From NCBI GenBank assembly GCA_949746255.1, contig CATKAP010000335.1:1-37026 (forward strand): a stretch of DNA of 37,026 nt. The letters are read 5' to 3'. Shown one piece after another: positions 8,097-14,532 of this stretch. Position 1 is the stretch's first letter, and every line of letters begins with the position of its first letter. The notes beneath the pieces were generated by a model that did no database searches, had not been told where the DNA came from, and was given only the letters and a program-made list of their open reading frames with translations. The position numbers and the translations under genes were made by a program. Source of the stretch: an uncultured bacterium. Lineage in GTDB: Bacteria; Bacillota; Clostridia; Christensenellales; Borkfalkiaceae.

Positions 8097-8380
8097 ATGA
8101 TATTTAAATGGCGATAGTGGAAGATGAACTCGTCGCGGCTTCGGCTCTGAAATCCATGATATAACGGTTTGAGCGGAAAAACTCTCCTGCGGATAGTTTT
8201 GCGGATTCGGTATATTCCGACGCGGAAACAGGCGGCGGTGCGGGATATCTTACCGTTAAAAGCGGAAAAATTTCACTAAGACAGTATGTTACGGAAAGGA
8301 TGTGAACGGCGTTATAGCGGAAGCGGTTCAGCCCGTAGGGCTTACGCTTGACGGCGACGTCAAGTTCGTTTTGGAATAAC
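8097..8380 (+). pseudogene. Decayed response-regulator-like gene
   Basis: The ATG at 8097 after a good ribosome binding site opens a frame that stops after six codons. One frame over (from ATG 8108), MAIVEDELVAASALKSMI reads like the start of a receiver domain, whose acidic pocket lies in VEDE. An in-frame TAA follows. The same frame then continues RFERKNSPADSFADSVYSDAE, similar to the second helix and strand of such domains, and on to YLTVKSGKISLRQYV and a TGA. A further shift near 8300 reads VNGVIAEAVQPVGLTLDGDV to a TAA at 8378-8380. At about 280 bp it is far shorter than a whole regulator gene (about 700 bp), so most of the gene is deleted. The origin of the last part is not recognised. 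It is flanked by an intact promoter and terminator. Confidence 0.6.
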
Positions 8381-8417
8381 GGCGAACACCTTAGATTTTC
8401 CTTAAATTTTCATTTAT

Positions 8418-8452
8418 ATACCGTGCGGACAAAGCTGCACGGTATTTGTTTT
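8418..8452 (+). terminator. Rho-independent terminator after the decayed gene
   Basis: Stem ATACCGTGC (8418-8426) pairs with GCACGGTAT (8437-8445) and is followed by TTGTTTTG. The rest of 8381-8500 shows no gene. Confidence 0.75.
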
Positions 8453-8501
8453 GAATTTGATGTAAAACGGAATATATTTTTTAACCGTAGCTTATAATTA
8501 C

Positions 8502-8530
8502 TTGACGGAACGCTGATTATAGGTTATAAT
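8502..8530 (+). promoter_or_regulatory. Strong sigma-A promoter of the marR-degV operon
   Basis: TTGACG (8502-8507) and a consensus TATAAT (8525-8530) are separated by 17 bp. The predicted transcript starts near 8537, at the first base of the palindrome described next. Confidence 0.85.
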
Positions 8531-8536
8531 TATCTC

Positions 8537-8558
8537 AAATATTTTAGGTAAAATATTT
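8537..8558. promoter_or_regulatory. Perfect palindrome, probable MarR autoregulatory operator
   Basis: Two 9-bp arms, AAATATTTT (8537-8545) and AAAATATTT (8550-8558), are perfect inverted repeats around AGGT. The site begins about seven bases after the -10 element and ends 11 bases before the marR ATG, a position where a bound dimer would block the promoter. MarR dimers usually bind such near-palindromes of 16-22 bp. That it is bound by the protein encoded next to it is inference. Confidence 0.65.
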
Positions 8559-8569
8559 CAGACATTTTT

Positions 8570-9007
8570 ATGGAACTTACAAGTAATTTCGAAAAAATAT
8601 ATAAAAATTTCCGTCTGCAAATTTATAAAAGAGTGTTCGCTATTTTGGGAGAAAGAGAGGGGTCGCTCAGCGCAACCGAGTTTTTCGCGGTTGAAACCAT
8701 AGGGTTAATGGGCGAGCCTACTGTAGGCGAGTTTGCCGAAGCCCTTTCAATAACTTCTTCGCATGCGTCTTACAAGGTAAGGCAGCTTGTGGAAAAAGGC
8801 TATATAGAAAAAATAGCAACGGAAGATAAGCGGTCGTTTAAATTGTGTGTGACGGAAAAGTTTACAAAATATTACCATTCCGAAAATAGTTACGGTAATT
8901 ATATTTTCGAAATACTTTCAAAATCGCTTACGCAAGAAGAAATAGAATTTACCGATAAACTTTTTAAAAAATTTGTCAATACCATAGAAGGAGAACAAAA
9001 TGATTAA
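8570..9007 (+). CDS. MarR-family transcriptional regulator
   Basis: A 145-residue winged-helix protein. The recognition helix region is TVGEFAEALSITSSHASYKVRQLVEKGYIEKI, followed by the wing (ATEDKRSFKLCVTEKF) and the C-terminal dimer helix. This is the standard MarR layout and length. No ribosome binding site is visible before the ATG at 8570; the 33-base leader is mostly the palindrome, with AGGT in its centre. The gene overlaps degV by 8 bases. DegV proteins bring fatty acids to the fatty acid kinase system, and a MarR protein (FabT) controls fatty acid synthesis in streptococci, so a lipid-linked role is plausible but unproven. Confidence 0.9.
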   Translation: MELTSNFEKIYKNFRLQIYKRVFAILGEREGSLSATEFFAVETIGLMGEPTVGEFAEALSITSSHASYKVRQLVEKGYIEKIATEDKRSFKLCVTEKFTKYYHSENSYGNYIFEILSKSLTQEEIEFTDKLFKKFVNTIEGEQND

Positions 9008-9824
9008 AATTATAACCGATTCGTCAAGCAATATAACGCAGGAAGAAGCTAAAAAGCTTGGCGTAACCGTAATACCCATGAACATTATCTTCGGCGCGGA
9101 AGAATACCGAGACGGCGTGGATATAAGTTTTGAAGAATTTTACGAAAAAATGGCGTCTAGCAAAGAATTTCCCCATACTTCCCAACTTACGGAAGCTCAG
9201 GTGGAGGAAACTGTTAAAGAAGTGCTTAAAACCTGCGGCGATGACGACGAGATTTTAATTATGCCGCTTGCCGCTGTTCTTTCGGGTTCTTATATGCAAT
9301 GTAAAAAAGTTGCGGACCGTTATGAAAAAGTTTACGTATATGAAACAAAGTGCACGACCGTTATGCTTAAACTAATGATTTGGGAGGCGTTGCAAAATCA
9401 GGGAAAAAGCGCGAAAGAGGTAATGGATATCCTTGAAGCGTTGCGCCCTAAGCTTAAACTTTACGCCGTGCTCGACACTTTGGAAAATTTGGGTAAAGGC
9501 GGAAGATTGCCCAAAGCGGTTGCTCTTATCGGTTCCGTTCTGAAAATCAAACCCGTGATTACGTTCGGCTTAGACGGAAAGGTGGAACTTGTTTCCAAAC
9601 AATTCGGTATAAATAAGGGTATTAGTTACATTAATTCGGTAGTAGATAAAAATAAGATCGATTTTTCAAAGCCCGTTTATCTCATTTATACGGGAAACGA
9701 TGATAACAGTGAAACGCTCATCAAAAAATTAGGCGTAGAATATTCCGAAAAGAGCAATATATGTCCCGTTATAGGCGTGCATATCGGCGCTAATGCGGCG
9801 GGAATAGTTTTTGCCGAAAAATAA
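9000..9824 (+). CDS. DegV family fatty-acid-binding protein
   Basis: A 274-residue DegV protein. The family binds a single fatty acid and, as FakB, presents it to the kinase FakA for phosphorylation. Seen here are the N-terminal IITDSSSNI, the fatty-acid carboxylate-binding HTSQLT motif, PLAAVLSGSYMQCK, LENLGKGGRLPKA and a C-terminal VIGVHIGANAAGI, all in family order and at full length. The ATG at 9000 lies within the marR end, after GGAG, so the two genes are translationally coupled. No fakA is in the window. No terminator follows; the next promoter starts 17 bases later. Confidence 0.94.
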   Translation: MIKIITDSSSNITQEEAKKLGVTVIPMNIIFGAEEYRDGVDISFEEFYEKMASSKEFPHTSQLTEAQVEETVKEVLKTCGDDDEILIMPLAAVLSGSYMQCKKVADRYEKVYVYETKCTTVMLKLMIWEALQNQGKSAKEVMDILEALRPKLKLYAVLDTLENLGKGGRLPKAVALIGSVLKIKPVITFGLDGKVELVSKQFGINKGISYINSVVDKNKIDFSKPVYLIYTGNDDNSETLIKKLGVEYSEKSNICPVIGVHIGANAAGIVFAEK

Positions 9825-9840
9825 AAAGTCATTCAAACGC

Positions 9841-9870
9841 TTGACATAACATTACTATGCATTGTATAGT
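9841..9870 (+). promoter_or_regulatory. Sigma-A promoter of the CvpA-like gene
   Basis: A consensus TTGACA (9841-9846) and TATAGT (9865-9870) with an 18-bp spacer. The -10 lies in a small palindrome (GTATA GTA TATAC, 9864-9876). Confidence 0.75.
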
Positions 9871-9900
9871 ATATACATAATCTTCTTTTGGAGGGGGTTT

Positions 9901-10485
9901 ATGTTAATTATAGACTGGGTTGCGCTCGGTATAGTGGCGGTTATGGCTCTTTTGGGATTGTTGCTTGGGTTCGGAAAGGGTTTAAAGTTTTTCACAAGCG
10001 GTATTTTCGGCGTAATAATTTCAATAGTTGTATGCTGGCTTTTCGGGGAGATGTTCCGTTCGCTTCCTTTCGTGCAGTCCTTGCTTGCAAAAATTGCTTC
10101 GCTTTGGGCGGAACAGGAAGGCTTTTTCTTCGACCTTTTGAGAAGAATTTCGGCTGAGACGGTTATTTATTATATTGTGCTTTTCTTTATAATTCAAATT
10201 TTAAGAATTGTAATTGTGCTTTTAATAAAGAAGATCGCCGAATCCGAAGTAACCGTTATAAAAGTTTTAAATAAAATTTTCGGACTTGTAATGTTTGTTG
10301 CCATAGGTATATTTTTTCTCTCTTTCGGAATATACGTTGTGGCATGGGTAGGCGGAAGCACTTACGAAGAAGTGCTCGGTCAGTTTAACGGCAGTGTGTT
10401 CGGTTTCGATTATCTTTTACAAAATTTCAAAAATTCGTTTGAAACCGTTGAGGAGACTGTGGTAAGCTTATTTTACGCGGTATAA
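9901..10485 (+). CDS. CvpA-like integral membrane protein
   Basis: A 194-residue membrane protein with about four hydrophobic helices (roughly 3-23, 32-52, 85-107 and 126-150), a glycine-rich first helix (LLGLLLGFGKGLKFF) and a short helical tail. This pattern fits the CvpA/colicin V production family, whose role in Clostridia is not established. The ATG at 9901 is chosen because GGAGGGGG lies at 9890-9897; a frame opening at 9862 would start inside the promoter. It is a single gene with its own promoter and is followed by a hairpin. Confidence 0.65.
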   Translation: MLIIDWVALGIVAVMALLGLLLGFGKGLKFFTSGIFGVIISIVVCWLFGEMFRSLPFVQSLLAKIASLWAEQEGFFFDLLRRISAETVIYYIVLFFIIQILRIVIVLLIKKIAESEVTVIKVLNKIFGLVMFVAIGIFFLSFGIYVVAWVGGSTYEEVLGQFNGSVFGFDYLLQNFKNSFETVEETVVSLFYAV

Positions 10486-10508
10486 CGAAAATATTTTTCA
10501 ATTGAAAC

Positions 10509-10537
10509 GCGGCGGGCAATTTTATATTGCCCGCCGC
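10509..10537 (+). terminator. GC-rich hairpin between cvpA-like and ylmC genes
   Basis: Perfect 11-bp stem GCGGCGGGCAA / TTGCCCGCCGC (10509-10519 and 10527-10537) with a TTTTATA loop. It lacks a clear run of T after the stem (ATATATTAT), so termination may be partial. The last base of the stem begins the putative -10 of the ylmC promoter. Confidence 0.65.
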
Positions 10538-10544
10538 ATATATT
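10537..10544 (+). promoter_or_regulatory. Possible sigma-E type -10 element before ylmC
   Basis: CATATATT at 10537-10544 resembles the sigma-E -10 consensus (cATAcaaT). The predicted start is close to 10551, the first base of the ylmC ATG, which would make the mRNA leaderless. No clear -35 was found because the upstream bases form the hairpin. Tentative. Confidence 0.3.
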
Positions 10545-10550
10545 ATACGT

Positions 10551-10883
10551 ATGGAAGTCAATTTTTCCGAACTGAAACAAAAAGACGTTATAAATCTTTC
10601 AGACGGCAGACATTTGGGAAGAGTATGCGATATTTCATTTACTTTTCCCGAAAACAAAGTTTTGGGGTTCACCGTAACGGGTTGCAAGGGGTTCCGTTTT
10701 TCAAGGCAGGAAATTTTTATCCCCGTAAAAAATGTTACTAAAATAGGCGAGGACGCCGTTTTGGTAAATCTTGAAAAGGAGTCTCGTCCGCCGAAACCGC
10801 CTTGTCCTCCGCCGTGCCGTCCTCACGAGTGCGCGCCGCCTTGTCCTCCTCCGGATAGGCGCAGTTACGACGAGTACGAGTAA
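10551..10883 (+). CDS. YlmC/YmxH-type sporulation protein (PRC-barrel) with Cys/Pro-rich tail
   Basis: A 110-residue protein. Residues 1-77 form a PRC-barrel of the YlmC/YmxH sporulation family (VNFSELKQKDVINLSDGRHLGRVCDISFTF, then KVLGFTV, IFIPVKNVTKIGEDAVLVNL). An unusual tail follows, rich in Pro and Cys (PPKPPCPPPC, HECAPPCPPP) and ending in acidic and Tyr residues. Such tails could bind metal or form disulphide links in the spore coat, but this is a guess. ATG 10551 is preferred over the in-frame TTG at 10527 because the latter lies inside the hairpin stem and adds residues foreign to the family. No ribosome binding site is present. In B. subtilis ylmC lies close to sigG. Confidence 0.8.
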   Translation: MEVNFSELKQKDVINLSDGRHLGRVCDISFTFPENKVLGFTVTGCKGFRFSRQEIFIPVKNVTKIGEDAVLVNLEKESRPPKPPCPPPCRPHECAPPCPPPDRRSYDEYE

Positions 10884-10884
10884 C

Positions 10885-11262
10885 TTAAAAAATATTTTCC
10901 AAGCGCACGCCGTACGCGCCGGGGAGATTTTCCGATATTTGTATAAGAACTTCTATTTTCCCCAAAGCAAGTTCGTATTCGGCATTGTATAACAGTCCGC
11001 ACGTTTCGTTCAGCCAATAATCTATATAAGAAATATCGTTGTGCGGAACAAAAATGTGCAATTTGCTTTTTTTATCTTCCCATAATGACCTTACCGCATA
11101 ACCGTCTTCACGGTTGGCGGTTTTTTCTTCCGTTTTGTCGTAAAGCGTTTCCAAAGCGGCGGTAAATTCTTCGAATTGAGTTTTAACGTACCATTCGGTA
11201 AATAAAAACAGACCGATACAGATAGCCAGCGCGGCGACGGTATAACATATTGATTTTACCAA
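10885..11262 (-). CDS. DUF4363 family membrane-anchored protein
   Basis: A 125-residue protein with one N-terminal membrane helix (about 5-24) and a soluble helical domain. It carries the DUF4363 hallmarks LWEDKKSKLHIFVPHNDISYIDYWL and NAEYELALGKIEVLI, and ends in the usual LENIF. The start is TTG at 11262, with GGAGG about ten bases before it, inside the end of the DUF421 gene, so the two are coupled. DUF421-DUF4363 pairs are common in spore-forming Clostridia. The biochemical role is unknown. Its stop lies one base from the end of the convergent ylmC gene, with no terminator between. Confidence 0.85.
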   Translation of the reverse strand: MVKSICYTVAALAICIGLFLFTEWYVKTQFEEFTAALETLYDKTEEKTANREDGYAVRSLWEDKKSKLHIFVPHNDISYIDYWLNETCGLLYNAEYELALGKIEVLIQISENLPGAYGVRLENIF

Positions 11263-11930
11263 TTCCCGTTTACCTCCGTATTGAATATTTTATATTTTTC
11301 TCCGCGCTTTTGAAAGTAAATACGTCCTTCGCCGTTTATCGTCATAACAACTACGTCGCGGATTCTCGCGTTCTGTTCTTTTAAAAAACTTTGAAGTCTT
11401 TCTTTATCGAATCCGCAACGCGTAAGATTTTGTGAGTCGGTTTTGCCTCGGTCTATTAAAAGCAGCGGCAGAGAGTAGCCGGCTTTTTCAGGTTTTTCCA
11501 AAGCCGAAAATGAGCCGTTAGCTTCGTACAGTCCGTAATATACGTCGTCTAAGTTAAAATAACCCGCCGTTCGCATGTTTTCTATCAAGTCGCTTACGTC
11601 GAGGTTGTTTTTCTTTAACTGGAATTCGTCTATGCCGTTTTTATTTATAACGACGGAGGGCTTTCCTGAAACGACGGCTCGCACCGGTTTAAACCATAAT
11701 GTAAGCAACCACACGAGTTGATGCAGAATAAATATGGTGATTATGGCGATAATTCCGTAAAGTATCGGAATGGAAGTATCCGCCATGGGTATGCAGGCGA
11801 GTTCGGCAATAAGCAGCGAAATTACAAATTCAAACGGTTGCATTTCTCCGATCTGGCTTTTGCCCATAAGTCGCATTAATATAAGCAGAGTAATGAAAAT
11901 AATTGTCGTGCGAATAAAAATTAAAGCCAT
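11256..11930 (-). CDS. DUF421 (YetF-like) membrane protein
   Basis: A 224-residue protein starting at the ATG at 11930. Three membrane helices occupy the first 85 residues, with the family motif LMRLMGKSQIGEMQPFEFVISLLIAELA, followed by a cytoplasmic domain (VSGKPSVVINKNGID, NNLDVSDLIENMRTAGYFNLDDVYYGLYE). The DUF421/YetF family is widespread in spore formers; its role is not firmly known. A frame extends upstream to TTG 12032, but the extra 34 residues are not family-like and overlap folC. No ribosome binding site precedes 11930; a sigma-G-like promoter would put the transcription start at the ATG. Confidence 0.85.
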   Translation of the reverse strand: MALIFIRTTIIFITLLILMRLMGKSQIGEMQPFEFVISLLIAELACIPMADTSIPILYGIIAIITIFILHQLVWLLTLWFKPVRAVVSGKPSVVINKNGIDEFQLKKNNLDVSDLIENMRTAGYFNLDDVYYGLYEANGSFSALEKPEKAGYSLPLLLIDRGKTDSQNLTRCGFDKERLQSFLKEQNARIRDVVVMTINGEGRIYFQKRGEKYKIFNTEVNGNW

Positions 11931-11935
11931 ATTAA

Positions 11936-11964
11936 AAGTATTCGCAAAAAAATTTTCAATATTC
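11936..11964 (-). promoter_or_regulatory. Possible sigma-F/sigma-G type promoter of the DUF421 gene
   Basis: Read on the minus strand, GAATA (complement of 11960-11964) and AATACTT (complement of 11936-11942) are 17 bp apart, near the forespore consensus GnATA-N18-CATnnTA. Transcription would start about at the ATG (11930). It overlaps the folC -35 on the other strand. Tentative. Confidence 0.3.
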
Positions 11965-11993
11965 TTGAAAAACCGTGCGCCGTATGATATAAT
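11965..11993 (+). promoter_or_regulatory. Sigma-A promoter of the folate operon
   Basis: TTGAAA (11965-11970) and a consensus TATAAT (11988-11993) are 17 bp apart. A transcript from about 12000 would have a leader of some 20 bases with GGAG (12011-12014) before the folC ATG. Confidence 0.8.
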
Positions 11994-12020
11994 TTTAAAA
12001 GCAAATAAACGGAGCGAAAA

Positions 12021-13223
12021 ATGCTTTGCCAAATAGATAAAAAGTGCCTGGAAGCTTACGGTAAACGGGGTATAAAACTAGGAACGGAAAGAACCCGCGC
12101 GGTTTTGGACGGACTGGGAAGTCCCGATAAAAATTTAAAAATAGTTCATATTGCCGGCTCTAACGGAAAAGGCTCGGTTGCCGAATTTATTACGCAGATT
12201 TTGCTTGCCGCAGGCAAACGTGTTGGTACGTTTACTTCTCCCGCGGTTTATTGTTACGAAGATATGTTCAGGGTTGACGGAGTTCCGATTCCCCGACGTA
12301 AGTTGGACGGCTATTTGAAAGAAGCGTCGGAGTACGGCGGTCGCGTGGAAGCCACGGAATTTGAAACGGAAACGGCGGCGGCTGTTTACGCTTTTTACAA
12401 AGAAGGTTGCGAATATGCGGTTATCGAGTGCGGAATGGGCGGGACGTATGACGCTACCAACGCTGTTGGCGGTAAAGAAGTAGCCGTAATAACTTCAGTT
12501 TCTTTGGAACATACGCAATATTTAGGCGATACGATAGAAGAAATATGCGTTAATAAAGCGGGTATTATCAAACATTGCCCTGCCGTTGCAAGCGCTTGTA
12601 TTTCTGGCGAAGCGCGCGCTTATTTGGAAAGTATGGGAGCGATATTCGCCGAACCCGTGGAAAATTATAACGCGGACGAGCTATCGTTCTTATATAAGGG
12701 GAAGAAATATTTTCTTTCGGCGGAGGGGATTAAACAGCCTTATAACGCCGCTTGCGCGATAGAGGTCGCGCGACTGCTTAAAATAGACGAAAACGCCGTA
12801 TGTGTCGGTGTTAAAGCCGCAAAACCTGAGGGCAGAGCGCAGGTGTTTCGTTCGCACGGAAAAACTTATATTTTGGACGGCGGCCATAATGCCGAAGCGT
12901 TGAGAGTTCTTGCCGAATTTGTTAAAAACGAATACAAAAATAGCAGTAAAACGCTAATATACGGGGTGCTTTCGGATAAAGACGTTCGAAAAAACGCCGA
13001 AGTGTTGGCGGATATGGCGGAAGAAGTTATCACCGTTTCCACCTTTGGGGCGCGCGGGGTTACGGCGCACACGGTTGCGGAGAATTTAAAATATCATTTT
13101 TCAAAAGTAAACATTGCGGCGGACTTAGACGAAGCGTTGAGGCGGGCCGCAGGAGAAACGGTTATTGTTTGCGGTACGTTTACTATTTTGAAGGAGGCTA
13201 AATTGTGGATAGAGAAAGAGTAA
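12021..13223 (+). CDS. folC: Folylpolyglutamate synthase / dihydrofolate synthase FolC
   Basis: A 400-residue Mur-ligase-like enzyme that joins glutamate to dihydropteroate and adds further glutamates to folates, using ATP. Key elements are the P-loop IAGSNGKGSVAEF, the FTSPAVYCYEDMFRVDG segment, ECGMGGTYDATN, TSVSLEHTQYLGDTIEEI (metal-binding His), the KAGIIK loop and ILDGGHNAEAL in the C-terminal domain. ATG 12021 follows GGAG at a normal distance. It is the first gene of a four-gene folate operon and overlaps folE by 19 bases. Its N-terminus is slightly shorter than in many homologues, but no key motif is missing. Confidence 0.94.
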   Translation: MLCQIDKKCLEAYGKRGIKLGTERTRAVLDGLGSPDKNLKIVHIAGSNGKGSVAEFITQILLAAGKRVGTFTSPAVYCYEDMFRVDGVPIPRRKLDGYLKEASEYGGRVEATEFETETAAAVYAFYKEGCEYAVIECGMGGTYDATNAVGGKEVAVITSVSLEHTQYLGDTIEEICVNKAGIIKHCPAVASACISGEARAYLESMGAIFAEPVENYNADELSFLYKGKKYFLSAEGIKQPYNAACAIEVARLLKIDENAVCVGVKAAKPEGRAQVFRSHGKTYILDGGHNAEALRVLAEFVKNEYKNSSKTLIYGVLSDKDVRKNAEVLADMAEEVITVSTFGARGVTAHTVAENLKYHFSKVNIAADLDEALRRAAGETVIVCGTFTILKEAKLWIEKE

Positions 13224-13759
13224 TAAAAGCGGTTGAAGAATTGCTTGACGCTCTGGGAGAGGATAGGTTGCGCGAGGGATTAAAGGAGACTCCCCGCCGG
13301 GTTGCGGACGCGTATGCCGAATTGCTTTCGGGCGAGGGTAAAACGGCGGAAGAATTTCTTTCGAAAACGTTTTCTTCCGACATGGGCGGTTACGTGATAG
13401 AAAACGACATAGAATTTTCTTCAACTTGCGAACACCATTTGATGCCTTTTTTCGGTAAAGTTTCGGTGGCATATATACCCGATGAAAACAGCAAACGTGT
13501 CGTAGGGCTTTCAAAACTTGCCCGAACGGTGGAAGTCGTTTCGAAAAGATTACAATTGCAGGAGCGGCTCACTGCGCAGATTGCCGAAGAGATAATGAAT
13601 TATTTGAAGCCTCGCGGGGTTTTGGTTGTTTGCGAAGCCGAACATACGTGCATGACATGCCGCGGAGTAAGAAAAGCGGGAAGCAGAACTGTTACTTGCA
13701 GCGTTATGGGTAATATTACCGAAGAAGAGAAAAAGGAAATTTTACAATTGATAAAATGA
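13205..13759 (+). CDS. folE: GTP cyclohydrolase I FolE
   Basis: A 184-residue enzyme for the first step of pterin synthesis, turning GTP into dihydroneopterin triphosphate. The zinc and catalytic residues are present: STCEHHLMPFFGK (Cys and His), SKLARTVEVVSKRLQLQERLT and EAEHTCMTCRGVRK (His and Cys). The GTG start at 13205 is supported by AAGGAGG at 13190-13196, inside the end of folC. The next gene, folP, begins four bases before its stop. This is the canonical FolE1 (not FolE2), so the enzyme should need zinc. Confidence 0.96.
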   Translation: MDRERVIKAVEELLDALGEDRLREGLKETPRRVADAYAELLSGEGKTAEEFLSKTFSSDMGGYVIENDIEFSSTCEHHLMPFFGKVSVAYIPDENSKRVVGLSKLARTVEVVSKRLQLQERLTAQIAEEIMNYLKPRGVLVVCEAEHTCMTCRGVRKAGSRTVTCSVMGNITEEEKKEILQLIK

Positions 13760-14532
13760 TAATAAAAGATAAAGAATTTAAAGATAAAACCTATGTAATG
13801 GCAATCATAAACCTTACTCCCGACAGCTTTTGGGCTGCAAGCCGTAAAAATTGCGACGACGTTTTGTTTGCCGTGGAAAGAGCGGTAAATGACGGCGCGG
13901 CGTTGGTTGACCTCGGCGCGCAGTCAACCCGTCCGGGGTATACGGAAGTAGACGCAAAGGAAGAAATACGCCGTCTTGAAAAGCCTCTTTATTTAGTAAA
14001 AAAGAATTTCGATATACCCGTTTCCGTTGATACTTATTTTTCGGAATGTGCGGAAGCGGCGTTATCACTGGGCGCCGATATGATAAACGATATATGGGGG
14101 TTAACGCATGACGGCAATATGGCGGACGTTATCGCCCGTTACTGCGCTTCGGTCTGTATAATGCATAATGCGAAACAGCCTTTGACGGGAGATATATGGC
14201 GCCCAATAGAAAATTTTCTTCAAAACAGCGTTTCGTCGGCATTGTCCGCGGGTATAGATAAAGAGAGGATATGTATCGACGGCGGAATAGGTTTCGCAAA
14301 GAACAGAGAACAGAATTTGGAATTGCTGAACGGATACGGCAGACTTTCTTGTTTGGGATACCCTTTGCTTTTGGGAACAAGCAGAAAGTCGCTTTTCGGA
14401 GGAATGGCTCAGGACAGACTGGAAGCCACGTTGCAAAGCACGCGCAAGGCGGTGAAAGATAAAGTTTTGTTCGTGCGAGTTCACGACGTTAAAGAAAACG
14501 TGCTGGCGATAAAAGAGGCTGAAGAGGAATGA
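13756..14532 (+). CDS. folP: Dihydropteroate synthase FolP
   Basis: A 258-residue TIM-barrel enzyme that condenses 6-hydroxymethyl-dihydropterin pyrophosphate with p-aminobenzoate; it is the sulfonamide target. It shows MAIINLTPDSFWAASR (loop 1), LGAQSTRPGY (loop 2, with Gln where Glu is more common), VSVDTYFSECAEAAL, GADMINDIWGL, DGGIGFAKNREQNLELL and LLGTSRKSLFG. The ATG overlaps the folE stop (ATGATAA-type coupling), with no room for a separate ribosome binding site between genes. It in turn overlaps folBK by four bases. It is slightly short for the family. Confidence 0.94.
   Translation: MIIKDKEFKDKTYVMAIINLTPDSFWAASRKNCDDVLFAVERAVNDGAALVDLGAQSTRPGYTEVDAKEEIRRLEKPLYLVKKNFDIPVSVDTYFSECAEAALSLGADMINDIWGLTHDGNMADVIARYCASVCIMHNAKQPLTGDIWRPIENFLQNSVSSALSAGIDKERICIDGGIGFAKNREQNLELLNGYGRLSCLGYPLLLGTSRKSLFGGMAQDRLEATLQSTRKAVKDKVLFVRVHDVKENVLAIKEAEEE

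Noticed and set aside
11931-12032. N-terminal extension of DUF421 from TTG 12032
   Set aside because: The added residues are not family-like, overlap the folC start, and cover the divergent promoters.
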